Source: Methylosinus sporium
Lineage (GTDB): Bacteria; Pseudomonadota; Alphaproteobacteria; Rhizobiales; Beijerinckiaceae
Reading direction: 5' to 3'
NCBI RefSeq assembly: GCF_003113265.1
Contig: NZ_PUIV01000020.1
Span: 1-64,000 of the forward strand
DNA: 64,000 nucleotides
In this document: one piece after another, positions 44,375-53,439 of the stretch
Position numbering within the stretch: the first letter of the stretch is position 1
How the letters are laid out: each line of letters opens with the position of its first letter
Made by a program: the position numbers and the translations under genes
Notes under the pieces: model-generated
Database searches by the model: none
Seen by the model: the letters and a program-made list of their open reading frames with translations, nothing else
Told to the model about the DNA's origin: nothing

Positions 44375-45763
44375 ATGCGCGAGGCGACGGCCCGAGGGCC
44401 TTCCATCGACATCAGCGAGTTCGAGCGGCGCCTGCGTGGCGGCGAGCCGCAGGGAAATCAGCCGGGCCAGGCGAATCCGCCCGGCAAAGGCGAGGGGAAG
44501 AGCGATCCGCTCGCCGAGCTGGCGCGGTTGCTGCACGGCGACGAGGCGGCCGCCGCGGCGGACCCTTACGGCAAAGTCTTCGCCGATCGGCAGCGGCGGG
44601 AGCCGACCATCGGCCAGAGAGACAGGGATATTTTCGACGCCGCCGAGCTGCGCGGCGCGCTGTCGCCGTCGCCGTCTGTCGCACCGCCGCCTATGTCGCA
44701 ATCGCAGCCGCAATCGAACGATTATTACGCGGCGCACGCGCCCGGCGAGACGCAATGGGAGCATCACGAGCCGCAGGATTATCTCGACTATGGCGTCGAG
44801 GACGAGCCCTATGACGAGCCGCCCGCGCGTCGCGGCTTTTTCGGCGCGCTGCGCGATCGGCTGCGTCCCTGGCACGCGGTCGTCGCGCTCGCCGGCGTCG
44901 GCGCGCTGAGCGTCGGACTGGCCTTGGGCCATCGCGGCGGCGTCGTCGCGCCGAAAGAGCTCGCCACCATCAAAGCGCCGGAGGGGCCGGCCAAGGTGCA
45001 GCCTTCCTCCGTGGCGGAAGCCGCTGCGCCCCACCGCGGCGCCGCCGTGCTCGATCGCAATCAGAACGCCCCGGTCAAGAAGGTCGTCTCCAAGCAGGAG
45101 CAGCCCGTCGATCCGGCGGCGGCGGTGCGCGTCGTCAAGCTCGGCGGCGAAGGGCCGGTCGATGCGCCGCATGAGCCGGCTCCCGTCGGCGGGCCCAATA
45201 ATCCCTATGGCGCCGAGCCGCGACGGGTGAAGACTGTCTCGGTGCGGCCCGATGGCACTGTGATCGACAATGACGCGCCGACGCCGGCCATTGCGCGTCC
45301 GGCGACCAATGTCGCGCCGCCGGCGCGGCCGCCGTCTCTCGCCGCCCGGCCGAGCGCCGTCGAGGCGCCGATCGAGCCGCCGACCGCGACGCCCAAGAGC
45401 CCGGCCAAGCCGGCGACGACGCCGAAGGTCGCGCAGCCGCCGCGTCCCAAGCCCGCCGCCCCGCCCGAGCAGACCGCCGCCATCGAGCCGGCGCAGACGG
45501 AGGCGGCGACTGGCGGCAATGGCGGCTTCGCCGTGCAATTCGGCGCCGCCGGCTCGGAGGATGAAGCGCGCCGGCTGATCCAGACGGTGAACTCCAAATT
45601 CAGCGCCCAGCTCGGCGGCAAGCGGCTCGGTTTCCGCCTCGCCAAGGTCGGCGAGAAGAGCGTCTATCGCGTTCGTGCCGCCGGCATGAGCCGCGAGGCC
45701 GCGGTCGGCGTCTGCGAGAAGGTGAAGGCCTCCGGCGGCTCTTGCTTCGTCGCCGCCAATTGA
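44375..45763 (+). CDS. SPOR-domain membrane protein
   Basis: 462 residues. A cytoplasmic N-terminus (1-165) holds DPLAELARLLHG; one membrane helix lies at about 167-187 (WHAVVALAGVGALSVGLAL); then a long Pro/Ala-rich periplasmic linker; and a SPOR domain at about 385-462 (FAVQFGAAGSEDEARRLI). SPOR domains bind denuded septal peptidoglycan, so this is probably a cell-division protein. It is upstream of the peptidoglycan-recycling gene nagZ. Confidence 0.9.
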   Translation: MREATARGPSIDISEFERRLRGGEPQGNQPGQANPPGKGEGKSDPLAELARLLHGDEAAAAADPYGKVFADRQRREPTIGQRDRDIFDAAELRGALSPSPSVAPPPMSQSQPQSNDYYAAHAPGETQWEHHEPQDYLDYGVEDEPYDEPPARRGFFGALRDRLRPWHAVVALAGVGALSVGLALGHRGGVVAPKELATIKAPEGPAKVQPSSVAEAAAPHRGAAVLDRNQNAPVKKVVSKQEQPVDPAAAVRVVKLGGEGPVDAPHEPAPVGGPNNPYGAEPRRVKTVSVRPDGTVIDNDAPTPAIARPATNVAPPARPPSLAARPSAVEAPIEPPTATPKSPAKPATTPKVAQPPRPKPAAPPEQTAAIEPAQTEAATGGNGGFAVQFGAAGSEDEARRLIQTVNSKFSAQLGGKRLGFRLAKVGEKSVYRVRAAGMSREAAVGVCEKVKASGGSCFVAAN

Positions 45764-45779
45764 TGGAGACAGCGGCTCC

Positions 45780-46781
45780 GTGACGCGCGCTTTCATCTGC
45801 GGCTGCGCCGGCCTCGCCCTCTCGCAGGAGGAAAAATCCTTTCTGCGCGAGGCGCGGCCCTGGGGCGCGATCCTGTTCAAGCGCAATGTCGCCTCGCGCG
45901 AGCAGCTTTCCGCCCTCACCGCGGAGATCCGCGCGGCGCTGGGAACGGACGCCCCCATTCTCGTCGATCAGGAAGGCGGGCGCGTCCAGCGTCTTGGCCC
46001 ACCGGTCTGGCGCGCCTACCCCTCCGCGGCGGCCTTCGAGAGGCTGGGGCTTCCCGCCGAGGAGACCGCCGCTCTCGTCCGGCTCGGCGCGCGGCTGATC
46101 GCTCATGACCTGCGCGAGGTCGGGATCGACGTCGATTGCCTGCCGGTTCTCGACACGCCGGTGGACGGCTCCCACAATATCATCGGCGACCGCGCCTATA
46201 GCCGCTCTCCCGCCGAGATCGCGCGGCTCGGCCGCGCGGCCGCGGAGGGGCTGCTCGACGGCGGCGTGCTGCCGGTCATCAAGCATATCCCCGGCCATGG
46301 ACGGGCGCGGGCGGACAGCCATCTCGAGCTGCCCGTCGTCGAGGCCTCCCGCGCCGAGCTGGAGGCGCAGGATTTCATTCCCTTCCGCGCCGACGCCGAT
46401 CTGCCGCTCGGCATGACCGCCCATGTCGTCTATCGGGCCATCGATCCCGAGCTTCCGGGCACGCTCTCCAAAGCCGTGATCGAAGAGATCATTCGCGGCC
46501 TCATCGGCTTCGACGGCCTGCTGATGACCGACGATCTCTCGATGAAGGCGCTCTCGGGCGGCTTTCGCGCGCGCGCCGAGGGCGCGATCGCCGCCGGCTG
46601 CGATGTGGTCCTGCATTGCAACGGCGATCTGGCCGAGGCCCGCGCCGTGGCGGAAGGGGCGGGCGATCTCGTCGGCCGGGCGCTGGAGCGGGCGCGCGCG
46701 GCCAAGGCGAAAGCGCCGAAGGAATTCGATCCTGTGGACGGCGCCCGCCAGCTCGACGCGGCTCTTGCGGCCGGCGTCTGA
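45780..46781 (+). CDS. nagZ: Beta-N-acetylhexosaminidase NagZ
   Basis: 333 residues, GTG start after GGAG. Glycoside hydrolase family 3 with the NagZ signature KHIPGHGRARADSH (about 167-180) and the nucleophile Asp in LLMTDDLSM (about 248-252). Removes GlcNAc from anhydromuropeptides in the cytoplasm during cell-wall recycling. Upstream of scpA. Confidence 0.94.
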   Translation: MTRAFICGCAGLALSQEEKSFLREARPWGAILFKRNVASREQLSALTAEIRAALGTDAPILVDQEGGRVQRLGPPVWRAYPSAAAFERLGLPAEETAALVRLGARLIAHDLREVGIDVDCLPVLDTPVDGSHNIIGDRAYSRSPAEIARLGRAAAEGLLDGGVLPVIKHIPGHGRARADSHLELPVVEASRAELEAQDFIPFRADADLPLGMTAHVVYRAIDPELPGTLSKAVIEEIIRGLIGFDGLLMTDDLSMKALSGGFRARAEGAIAAGCDVVLHCNGDLAEARAVAEGAGDLVGRALERARAAKAKAPKEFDPVDGARQLDAALAAGV

Positions 46782-46840
46782 TCGGGCCAATCTCTCGCCT
46801 TCCCGATTGGCGGAGGCGTGAGACGACGCCGTGAGGCGAG

Positions 46841-47674
46841 ATGGCGCAGGATTTGGCTTTCGACATCGCCGGAGAACATGAGCGCGCGGAGGCGGAGCCC
46901 GCCTTCCTCGTCGATGTCGACGGTTTCGAAGGTCCGCTCGACCTGCTGCTGGAGCTCGCCCGCCGCCAGAAGGTCGATCTCGCGCGCATTTCCATCTTGG
47001 CGCTGGCCGAGCAATATCTGGCCTTCGTCGAGGAGGCGCGGCGCGTCCGGCTGGAGCTCGCCGCCGATTATCTGGTGATGGCCGCCTGGCTCGCCTATCT
47101 GAAATCGCGCCTGCTGCTGCCGGAGCAGCCCAAGACGGGCGAGGAGCCCTCGGCGGCAGAGCTGGCGGCGGCGCTCGCAGATCGGCTGCGCCGGCTGGAG
47201 GCGATCCGCGCGGCGTCGGACAAGCTTCAGGAGCGCGCGCGGCTCGGCCGCGACATGTTCCTGCGCGGCGGGCCGGAAGGGATAGAGACCAAGACGGCGT
47301 CGACCTTCACGGCCAGCCTCTATGATCTTCTGTCGGCCTACGCCCGCCAAAGGCAGAAGCAGGCGATCTCCAAGGTCACGCTGCGCCAGCGCAATGTCTG
47401 GTCGCTGGCGGAGGCGCGCGAGACTTTGGAGCGGCTCGCCGGAATCGCCGCCCAATGGACAGCGCTCGACGATTATCTGTTGGAATATTGTGTGGATATT
47501 CAAACCGCGCGCACCGTCCGCGCCTCGTCTTTTTCCGCTTCTCTGGAAATGGTGCGGGAAGGGCGGTTCGACATTCGCCAGGACCGCGCCTTCGCGCCGA
47601 TCTGGCTGCGGCGGCGGGAGACGGAACTGGACCGCGAGCCTTCGGGCTCATTGAGCGAAGCCTCGGAGCCGTGA
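46841..47674 (+). CDS. scpA: Segregation and condensation protein ScpA
   Basis: 277 residues. Kleisin of the SMC-ScpAB chromosome condensation complex. N-terminal SMC-binding region FEGPLDLLLELARRQKVDLARISI (head) and LAADYLVMAAWLAYLKSRLLLP; C-terminal winged helix near 200-260. The last 15 residues (from LDREPSGSLSEASEP) are encoded by a palindromic repeat (47628-47694), not by conserved ScpA sequence. scpB follows after 38 bases. Confidence 0.92.
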   Translation: MAQDLAFDIAGEHERAEAEPAFLVDVDGFEGPLDLLLELARRQKVDLARISILALAEQYLAFVEEARRVRLELAADYLVMAAWLAYLKSRLLLPEQPKTGEEPSAAELAAALADRLRRLEAIRAASDKLQERARLGRDMFLRGGPEGIETKTASTFTASLYDLLSAYARQRQKQAISKVTLRQRNVWSLAEARETLERLAGIAAQWTALDDYLLEYCVDIQTARTVRASSFSASLEMVREGRFDIRQDRAFAPIWLRRRETELDREPSGSLSEASEP

Positions 47675-47694
47675 GCCATAGGGCTCATGATCCA
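47628..47694 (+). repeat. Palindromic element at the scpA/scpB junction
   Basis: TGGACCGCGAGCC at 47628-47640 and GGCTCATGATCCA at 47682-47694 are imperfect inverted ends (10 of 13 positions pair). Inside are two small perfect hairpins, GAGCC-TTCG-GGCTC and GAGCC-ATAG-GGCTC. It belongs to the same family as 25536-25589 and 58883-58910. It supplies the ScpA C-terminus and stop codon. Confidence 0.7.
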
Positions 47695-47712
47695 AAGGCG
47701 AGGGAGAGAAAT

Positions 47713-48453
47713 TTGGCGCGAGCCTTGCGACCCGTCGAATTGTTCGAAGACGATGCGGCCCTCGAAGGTGAGGAGGCGGCGCTGCGCGAGGCCGCCCGCA
47801 TCGCCGAGGCGCTTCTGTTCGCGGCCGGCGAGCCCCTGGAGCAGAGCGAGATCGCCCGCCGTCTTCCCGACGGAACCAATGTCGAGGCGGTGCTGGCGCG
47901 GCTGAAGCAGGATTACGCCGACCGTGGCGTCACGCTGACGAGGGCCGGCCACAAATGGTTCTTCCGCACCGCCGCCGATCTCGGCTGGGTGCTGGCGCGC
48001 CAGCAGGTGGAGCAGAAAAAGCTCTCCCGCGCAGCGCTCGAGACGCTCGCCATCGTCGCCTATCATCAGCCGGTCACGCGCGCCGAGATCGAGGACATAA
48101 GAGGCGTCGCCGTGGCCAAGGGCACGCTGGACGTGCTGCTGGAAACCGGCTGGGTGCGTCTGCGCGGCCGTCGCCGCGCCCCCGGCCGGCCGCTCACCTA
48201 TGGCACGACCGATAGTTTCCTCATGCAGTTCGGCCTCGAGCAGATCGGCGATCTTCCCGGCCTCGACGAGCTGAAGGGCGCGGGCCTTTTCGACGGCCGC
48301 CTGCCCAAGGGCTTCGACGTGCCGCAGCCGACCGACGACGCCGCGCTCAAGGAGGACGAGGATCCGCTGGAGGGCGACGCGGAGGCGGCGCTCGAGATGG
48401 ATTTTCTGCAGGAGCCGGACGCGCCGGAGGAGCCGGAGCCGATCGAGGAGTAG
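47713..48453 (+). CDS. scpB: Segregation and condensation protein ScpB
   Basis: 246 residues from TTG 47713 preceded by AGGGAGAGAAA. Winged-helix protein of the SMC-ScpAB complex: LREAARIAEALLFAAGEPL, then LSRAALETLAIVAYHQPVTRAEIEDIRGV and GRPLTYGTTDSFLMQFGL. The acidic C-terminal tail (about 40 residues, rich in Glu, Asp and Pro) is usual in alphaproteobacteria. The frame is open upstream into scpA but without similarity. Confidence 0.92.
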   Translation: MARALRPVELFEDDAALEGEEAALREAARIAEALLFAAGEPLEQSEIARRLPDGTNVEAVLARLKQDYADRGVTLTRAGHKWFFRTAADLGWVLARQQVEQKKLSRAALETLAIVAYHQPVTRAEIEDIRGVAVAKGTLDVLLETGWVRLRGRRRAPGRPLTYGTTDSFLMQFGLEQIGDLPGLDELKGAGLFDGRLPKGFDVPQPTDDAALKEDEDPLEGDAEAALEMDFLQEPDAPEEPEPIEE

Positions 48454-48753
48454 GGCGCCGGCCGGGGAGGGAGGGGACGGTCCCCGCGCGGCCCGGCGCC
48501 GAGGTCGCGCCGCCATCGTCAAAAAATCCGTCGGCCCGCGCGCGATCGTCGTTACAGCTGTCGCATTCGGGCTATAGTGCGCTCACCATCCTTTGCGCGC
48601 GCCCGCCGCGGCGCGCCGATCTGCGAGGAGGCGCCGACACGAGGCCCTTCGTTTCCGCCGCGATACGGCCGAGACGGGGCCCAGCGAACAGACAGCGACT
48701 TCGGCCTGTACCCGCTCCCGCGCGCCTTGCGAGGCCAGGATGGAGGACCTCCG
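48454..48753. other. Intergenic region before thpR
   Basis: 300 bases with no supported gene. An open frame in phase with thpR starts at 48577 but shows no conserved sequence. A GCTATAGT near 48570 might be a -10 element. GGAGGACCTCC directly before 48754 contains the ribosome binding site. Confidence 0.4.
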
Positions 48754-49338
48754 ATGCCCAGACTGTTCACCGCCCTCGAAATCCCCCCTCTCGTCGCCGG
48801 CAGTCTCGCCGCATTGCGTGGAGGCCTGCCGGGAGCCCGCTGGATCGACGCCGAGAACTACCACATCACGCTGCGCTTCATCGGCGATGTGGACGACGCG
48901 CTCGCCCATGACGCGGCCATGACGCTGGCCGCCATCCGCCGCTCCCCGATCACGGTCACGCTCGAGGAATTGTCGAGTTTCGGCGGCGACAAGCCGCGCG
49001 CGGTGGTGGTGAAGGCGCGCGCCGATCGGGCGCTGGCCGAGCTGCAGGCAGAGCAGGAGCGGCTGCTGCGGCGCATCGGCGTTCCGCCCGAGCCGCGCAA
49101 ATTCGCGCCGCATGTGACGCTCGCCCGGCTGCGCGGAGCGTCCTGCGCCTCGGTCGCCACCTATCTGGGGACGCGCGGCTATTTTCCGCCTTTGCGCTTC
49201 GAGGCGGCGCGTTTCGTGCTGTTCTCCTCGCGCGATTCGGTCGGCGGCGGCCCCTATCTCGTCGAGGCCGCCTTTCCGCTGCAGGATCGCCGGGCGTTTC
49301 CCGCCGGCGCGAGCGAATTGCGCGCCTACGGAAGATAG
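48754..49338 (+). CDS. thpR: RNA 2',3'-cyclic phosphodiesterase (LigT/ThpR)
   Basis: 194 residues from ATG 48754 with GGAGG 8 bases upstream. 2H phosphoesterase with the two catalytic motifs HITL (37-40) and HVTL (120-123). Opens 2',3'-cyclic phosphate RNA ends and can ligate tRNA halves in vitro. The conserved N-terminus RLFTALEIPP supports the start. Convergent with plsC. Confidence 0.93.
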   Translation: MPRLFTALEIPPLVAGSLAALRGGLPGARWIDAENYHITLRFIGDVDDALAHDAAMTLAAIRRSPITVTLEELSSFGGDKPRAVVVKARADRALAELQAEQERLLRRIGVPPEPRKFAPHVTLARLRGASCASVATYLGTRGYFPPLRFEAARFVLFSSRDSVGGGPYLVEAAFPLQDRRAFPAGASELRAYGR

Positions 49339-49349
49339 GCTCTTCGCGC

Positions 49350-50126
49350 TCAGGCCGCCGTTTCGGCGGTTCGGCGTCCGCGCTCCACCACCGCGGCGAG
49401 CGAGGGATCGCGCGCGACCGCCTCCGCGATGAGGCGGTCGGAGGCGCTCTCGATCCTGTCCTGCATCCGCTCGAAGAAATCCCGTGGCTCCAATCCCGGC
49501 GGGATCGGCGGCAGATATTCGATGACCGCGGTCCCCGGCCGCAGGATGAAGGCCTGGCGCGGCCAGAACAGGCCGGAATTCAGCGCCACCGGCAGGCAGG
49601 CCGCGCTGGTCTCGCGATAGAGCAGGGCGACGCCGAATTTATAGATGGGCGGCGCGCCGGCCGGCCTCCGCGTTCCTTCGGGGAAAATGAACAATTGCCG
49701 GCCCTGGGCGAACAGCGCCTTGGTCTTCTCGATCAGCTGCGGCAACAGCTTGCCGCCCTTGGCGCGATCGATGCCGATCTGCTCCGCGCCCATCAGATAC
49801 CAGCCGAAAAACGGGATCAGCACCAGCTCGCGCTTGAGAATATAGGAGAAGTCCGGCGAATGCAGCGGCAGGACGAAGGTCTCCCAGGTCGACTGATGCT
49901 TGCAGGCGACGATGACCGGGCCTTGCGGAATATTCTCGAGCCCGCGAAACTCGAATTTCAGCCCGACGATCTTGTCGAGCAGGAAGAGCGAGCTGCGCCC
50001 CCAGACGCGGCCGAGCGTCATGGAGGCCTGCCGCTTCATCAGCAGCGCCGGCAGCCAGACGATCTGCAGCGCTATGAGGTTGGCGAAGAAAGCGACGTGG
50101 AACAGCAGCGAGCGCAGGAAGAGCAT
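49350..50126 (-). CDS. plsC: 1-acyl-sn-glycerol-3-phosphate acyltransferase
   Basis: 258 residues from ATG 50126. Hydrophobic N-terminus (4-30) anchoring it to the inner membrane, then the PlsC catalytic domain: KHQSTWE (His77, with Glu82 in place of the common Asp of HX4D), FPEGTRRPAG at about 154, and VALNSGLFWPR. Makes phosphatidic acid. The frame upstream of 50126 covers the non-conserved end of the next gene. Confidence 0.9.
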   Translation of the reverse strand: MLFLRSLLFHVAFFANLIALQIVWLPALLMKRQASMTLGRVWGRSSLFLLDKIVGLKFEFRGLENIPQGPVIVACKHQSTWETFVLPLHSPDFSYILKRELVLIPFFGWYLMGAEQIGIDRAKGGKLLPQLIEKTKALFAQGRQLFIFPEGTRRPAGAPPIYKFGVALLYRETSAACLPVALNSGLFWPRQAFILRPGTAVIEYLPPIPPGLEPRDFFERMQDRIESASDRLIAEAVARDPSLAAVVERGRRTAETAA

Positions 50127-50254
50127 AGCCTTGTCGCCTGATGGTTTCGCATGGGGCCGGGGCGGGGACGCCTTCCTAGCGCATTTCTCGCCGTTCGGCA
50201 GCGCCGGAGCCGCATTTTCGATAAAATCGGGTTTTTCCAAAAGGCTCGGCGGCG

Positions 50255-50947
50255 TCAGCGCGGCTCCGCGACGGCGGCGCTTCCGATCGGCGCCGCCGGG
50301 CTTCGCTCCAGCAACCGGTTGCGCAGCGCCACATAGAGATATTTGCAATATTCGGCCGCGATGAGCCGCGTCACGGCGATGTCGTCGAGCCAGTCCTCGA
50401 CGCGCACATGATCGCTGACCACGGCGAAGGGATAGAGCGAGGCTTCGGGCAGCGCCGCCGAGAGCTCGGCCAGAGCGCGCGGCATGTGGTAATTGGAGGT
50501 GACGACGATCAGCGACCCGCGGTCCAATCCGCGCGCCTGCGCCCAATCGCGCGTCTCCAGGGCGTTGCCGATCGTGTCGCGGGCCCGATAGCCGAGATCG
50601 ACGCAGCAGTCGAAGAGCTCGCGTGAGACGGGCAGGAGCTTGGCGATCTCATGGCCGCGCGTCGCGCGATTGACGCCGGTGATCAGCAGACGCCGCGCCT
50701 GGCCGCGCGCCAGCAGCCCGCCGGCCTCATAGACGCGATCGGAGCCGCCGGTCAGCACGACGACGCCGTCGGCCTGCACGGTCAGAGTCGATTCGCTCCG
50801 CTCGAGCGAGAGGGCGAAACCGATGAAGCCGGCGACGAAGGCCGCGGCGAGGAACGAGACGAGGGCGAGCGCCGCTATGCCCCAGCGACCGAGCGCTGGG
50901 GTCCGCGCCGTTCCCGCGTCTCGTCCTCGCGCTCGCAAGCGATTCAC
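50255..50947 (-). CDS. YdcF/SanA/ElyC-like DUF218 membrane protein
   Basis: 230 residues from GTG 50947; an in-frame TTG at 51025 directly after ftsX is possible. One membrane helix near residues 20-45 (IAALALVSFLAAAFVAGFIGF), then a DUF218 domain: VVVLTGGSDRVYEAGGLL, RLLITGVNR, and VVTSNYHMPRAL. Family members affect envelope and peptidoglycan lipid-carrier processes; the substrate is unknown. It lies in the ftsE-ftsX-ydcF-plsC cluster, an order common in Rhizobiales. Confidence 0.85.
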   Translation of the reverse strand: MNRLRARGRDAGTARTPALGRWGIAALALVSFLAAAFVAGFIGFALSLERSESTLTVQADGVVVLTGGSDRVYEAGGLLARGQARRLLITGVNRATRGHEIAKLLPVSRELFDCCVDLGYRARDTIGNALETRDWAQARGLDRGSLIVVTSNYHMPRALAELSAALPEASLYPFAVVSDHVRVEDWLDDIAVTRLIAAEYCKYLYVALRNRLLERSPAAPIGSAAVAEPR

Positions 50948-51039
50948 CTCGTCGTCGGCTCCCTGGTCGTCGGCTCCCCGACAAGATGGAAGCGGCGCTC
51001 GAGGCCGTCCAGGGCCGAGAAGCAATTATGCGGAGGGGG

Positions 51040-52041
51040 TTATTCGGCTCCGTCCAACCGTCGCAACTGCCGGAAGACGATCTCCTGCGACATGAAGCCG
51101 GTGAGCAGACCCGCCGCTGCGGAAATGCAGCCGACGACGGTGAAGCCGAGCGGCCCCAGCGAGAAGCTGCCGAACATTGCCTCGAGCTGGTCGCCGTCCG
51201 GCGTCGCCGTCCAGCGGCTCGCCAGATAGCCGGAGAACAGGAAAAAGGCCATAGCGGAGGCGCCGCCGATAAAGCCGCCGCGCAGCCCCAGCGCTAGAAA
51301 ACGGCGCTGGAACTGCTGGGCGATGTATTTGTCCGCCGCGCCGACGAGATGCAGCACTTCGATGATCTCGCGATTGCCGACCATGGCCGCCCGCGTGGCG
51401 AAGGCGACGGCGAGGCCCATGGCGACGACGATCAGCACGAAGACCAGCGCCGCCACCGCCACCACGGTGCGCGCCATCTGGCCGAGCCGCTCCACCCAGA
51501 GCCGGTGATCGTCCAGCGCCGCGGTCGGGATCGCCTGAGCGAGCTCGCGGCGCAGCGCGTCGAGATCGGCGCGGCGGTTCTCGTCCAGCTTGACGACGAT
51601 CATGCGCGGGGCGGGAAGCTCGGCGAAATCGAGGCCCTGGCCGAGCCAGGGCGCGAGCAGCGCCTCCGATTCCGCCTTGGTGTAGACGCGCACGTCGCGC
51701 ACGCCCTCGGCGGCGACGAGGACCGAGGTCGCCCGGTTCACATCGGCTTCTATGTCGCGGTCGGGCGCGGAACGGATCTGGACGCTGGCCTCGCGCGCCA
51801 CCTCGCGCCGCCAATCGACGCTGGCGTCGGCGACCATCAGCGCCGCTCCGGCCGAGAGCGAGGCGAGAAAGGTCATGATGGCGATGACGATGACGAGCGA
51901 GCGGCCGGCGATGGAGGAGGTCGGCACCAGCGGCGTCTCGCGGCCGAGCGTCTCCTCCAGCGTGGCGTCGCTCGGAGCCGGGCTCGCGGCCGGCGACAGG
52001 CGGCGCAGCGCGGCGCGGGATTTCGCGTCATTCGAAGACAT
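51040..52041 (-). CDS. ftsX: Cell division ABC transporter permease FtsX
   Basis: 333 residues from ATG 52041. Four membrane segments (about 60-84, 207-232, 260-280 and 302-326) with a large periplasmic loop after the first (AREASVQIRSAPDRDIEADV). It works with FtsE to activate septal peptidoglycan hydrolases. Overlaps ftsE by 14 bases. The alphaproteobacterial type with a long N-terminal cytoplasmic tail. Confidence 0.88.
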   Translation of the reverse strand: MSSNDAKSRAALRRLSPAASPAPSDATLEETLGRETPLVPTSSIAGRSLVIVIAIMTFLASLSAGAALMVADASVDWRREVAREASVQIRSAPDRDIEADVNRATSVLVAAEGVRDVRVYTKAESEALLAPWLGQGLDFAELPAPRMIVVKLDENRRADLDALRRELAQAIPTAALDDHRLWVERLGQMARTVVAVAALVFVLIVVAMGLAVAFATRAAMVGNREIIEVLHLVGAADKYIAQQFQRRFLALGLRGGFIGGASAMAFFLFSGYLASRWTATPDGDQLEAMFGSFSLGPLGFTVVGCISAAAGLLTGFMSQEIVFRQLRRLDGAE

Positions 52042-52690
52042 GCAGCCGCCCGTCCGCGAGCACCAGCCGGCGCGCGCTCTCATATTGCTCCATCAACGCC
52101 AGATCATGGGTGGCGATGACCACGGAGGTCCCGCTCTTGTGCAATTCCACGAACAGCCGCAGCAGCCGGCGAGCCAGAGTGGGGTCGAGATTGCCGGTCG
52201 GCTCGTCGGCGAGCAGCAGCTCGGGACGCACGATCAGCGCGCGGGCGATGGCGGCGCGCTGCTTCTCGCCGCCCGAGAGTACGCTCGGCCGGCTGGCGAT
52301 TCGCTCGTCGAGCCCCACCCAGCGCAAGAGCTCCAGCACTTCGGCGCGATAGCTCGTCTCCTCGCGGCCGATGACCCGCAAAGGCAGAGCGACATTCTCA
52401 TATAGATTGAGATGTTCGAGCAGGCGGAAATCCTGGAAGACGACGCCGATCCGACGGCGGATGTCGGTGACCGAATCCTTGTCCAGCGTCTGCGTATCCT
52501 TGCCGAAGAGGCTGATTCGCCCGCGCGTCGGCTTCAGCGACATCAAGACGAGCTTGAGCAGCGTCGTCTTGCCGGCGCCGGAGGGTCCGGTGAGGAATTG
52601 GAACGACCGCGGCGTTATGGAAAAAGCGAGATCGCTCAATATCTCGCTGCCGCTTCCATAGCGCAGGCCGACGTTCTCGAAGCTCAGCAA
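52028..52690 (-). CDS. ftsE: Cell division ATP-binding protein FtsE
   Basis: 220 residues, TTG start at 52690. ABC ATPase with Walker A GPSGAGKTT (35-43), Q loop VFQDFRLL, signature VLSGGEKQR, Walker B LLLADEPTGNLD and the switch His in ATHD. Partner of FtsX. Divergent from the DUF3426 gene across a 138-base gap with an inverted repeat TTAACC-N8-GGTTAA (52750-52769). Confidence 0.92.
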   Translation of the reverse strand: MLSFENVGLRYGSGSEILSDLAFSITPRSFQFLTGPSGAGKTTLLKLVLMSLKPTRGRISLFGKDTQTLDKDSVTDIRRRIGVVFQDFRLLEHLNLYENVALPLRVIGREETSYRAEVLELLRWVGLDERIASRPSVLSGGEKQRAAIARALIVRPELLLADEPTGNLDPTLARRLLRLFVELHKSGTSVVIATHDLALMEQYESARRLVLADGRLHVFE

Positions 52691-52828
52691 AGGCGTGCAT
52701 CCATCGGCGCGAGAATCGCGCCTTCCGAAGATTAGCAGTTCACCGCCTATTAACCATATCGGCGGTTAATCGACGATGATCCGGCGGCCGATTCCGAAGA
52801 CGGCCGCCAGCGGGCTCGGAGAGCGGCT

Positions 52829-53395
52829 ATGCGTAACGACCTCGTCAAGCCTCGGTCCCAGGTCGACTCGTCTTTTCCCCAGAAAATGGACGAGGCCCAG
52901 CTATGGCGTGAGCCCCCGCGCGAGAGCGATTTCGTCGATAAGCGGCGCGAGAGTCTGCTGCCGGTGATCGCGGCGATCATCGCCATCGTCTTCGGCGCCA
53001 TGGCGCTCATCGGAATGCGCGAAAGGATCGTGCGCGTCCTCCCCGTCGCGACGGCGCTCTATTCGGCCATGGGACTGAAGGTCGATGCGATCGGGCTCGA
53101 TCTGCGCGGCGTCACTTCCAAGATCGTCACCGAAGGCCAACGCAAAGTGCTGACCGTCGAGGGCGAGATCGTCAATCTGCGGCGCTCCGCCAATCGCGTG
53201 CCGCCCATGGCGCTGGCCGTGCGCGGAGCCGACGGCCGCGAGCGCTACGCCTGGACCGCCGCCGCGCCCAAGATGCGGCTCTCGCCGGGCGAGAGCGTCC
53301 AATTTCGCGCCCGTCTCGCCTCGCCGCCCGCCGACGGCGCCGATGTGCTGGTGCGTTTCGCCGGCCTCGACGAGACGGAAAAATCGGTGCGATAG
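52829..53395 (+). CDS. DUF3426-type membrane protein lacking the zinc ribbon
   Basis: 188 residues. A polar N-terminus (1-42), one membrane helix at 43-63 (LLPVIAAIIAIVFGAMALIGM) and a periplasmic beta domain (70-185; GVTSKIVTEGQRKVLTVEGEIVN, SPGESVQFRARL) typical of DUF3426 proteins divergent from ftsE in Rhizobiales. Those usually begin with a CxxC...CxxC zinc ribbon. Here there is no Cys at all, so the ribbon is lost or replaced. Role in the envelope unknown. Confidence 0.7.
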   Translation: MRNDLVKPRSQVDSSFPQKMDEAQLWREPPRESDFVDKRRESLLPVIAAIIAIVFGAMALIGMRERIVRVLPVATALYSAMGLKVDAIGLDLRGVTSKIVTEGQRKVLTVEGEIVNLRRSANRVPPMALAVRGADGRERYAWTAAAPKMRLSPGESVQFRARLASPPADGADVLVRFAGLDETEKSVR

Positions 53396-53439
53396 ACGAC
53401 GAAATTCCCTTGGCGCGCGAAATGGCCTAAGTAGGCTCC

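Noticed and set aside
47455-47712. Upstream extension of scpB into scpA
   Set aside because: No ScpB similarity upstream and a good ribosome binding site precedes the TTG at 47713.
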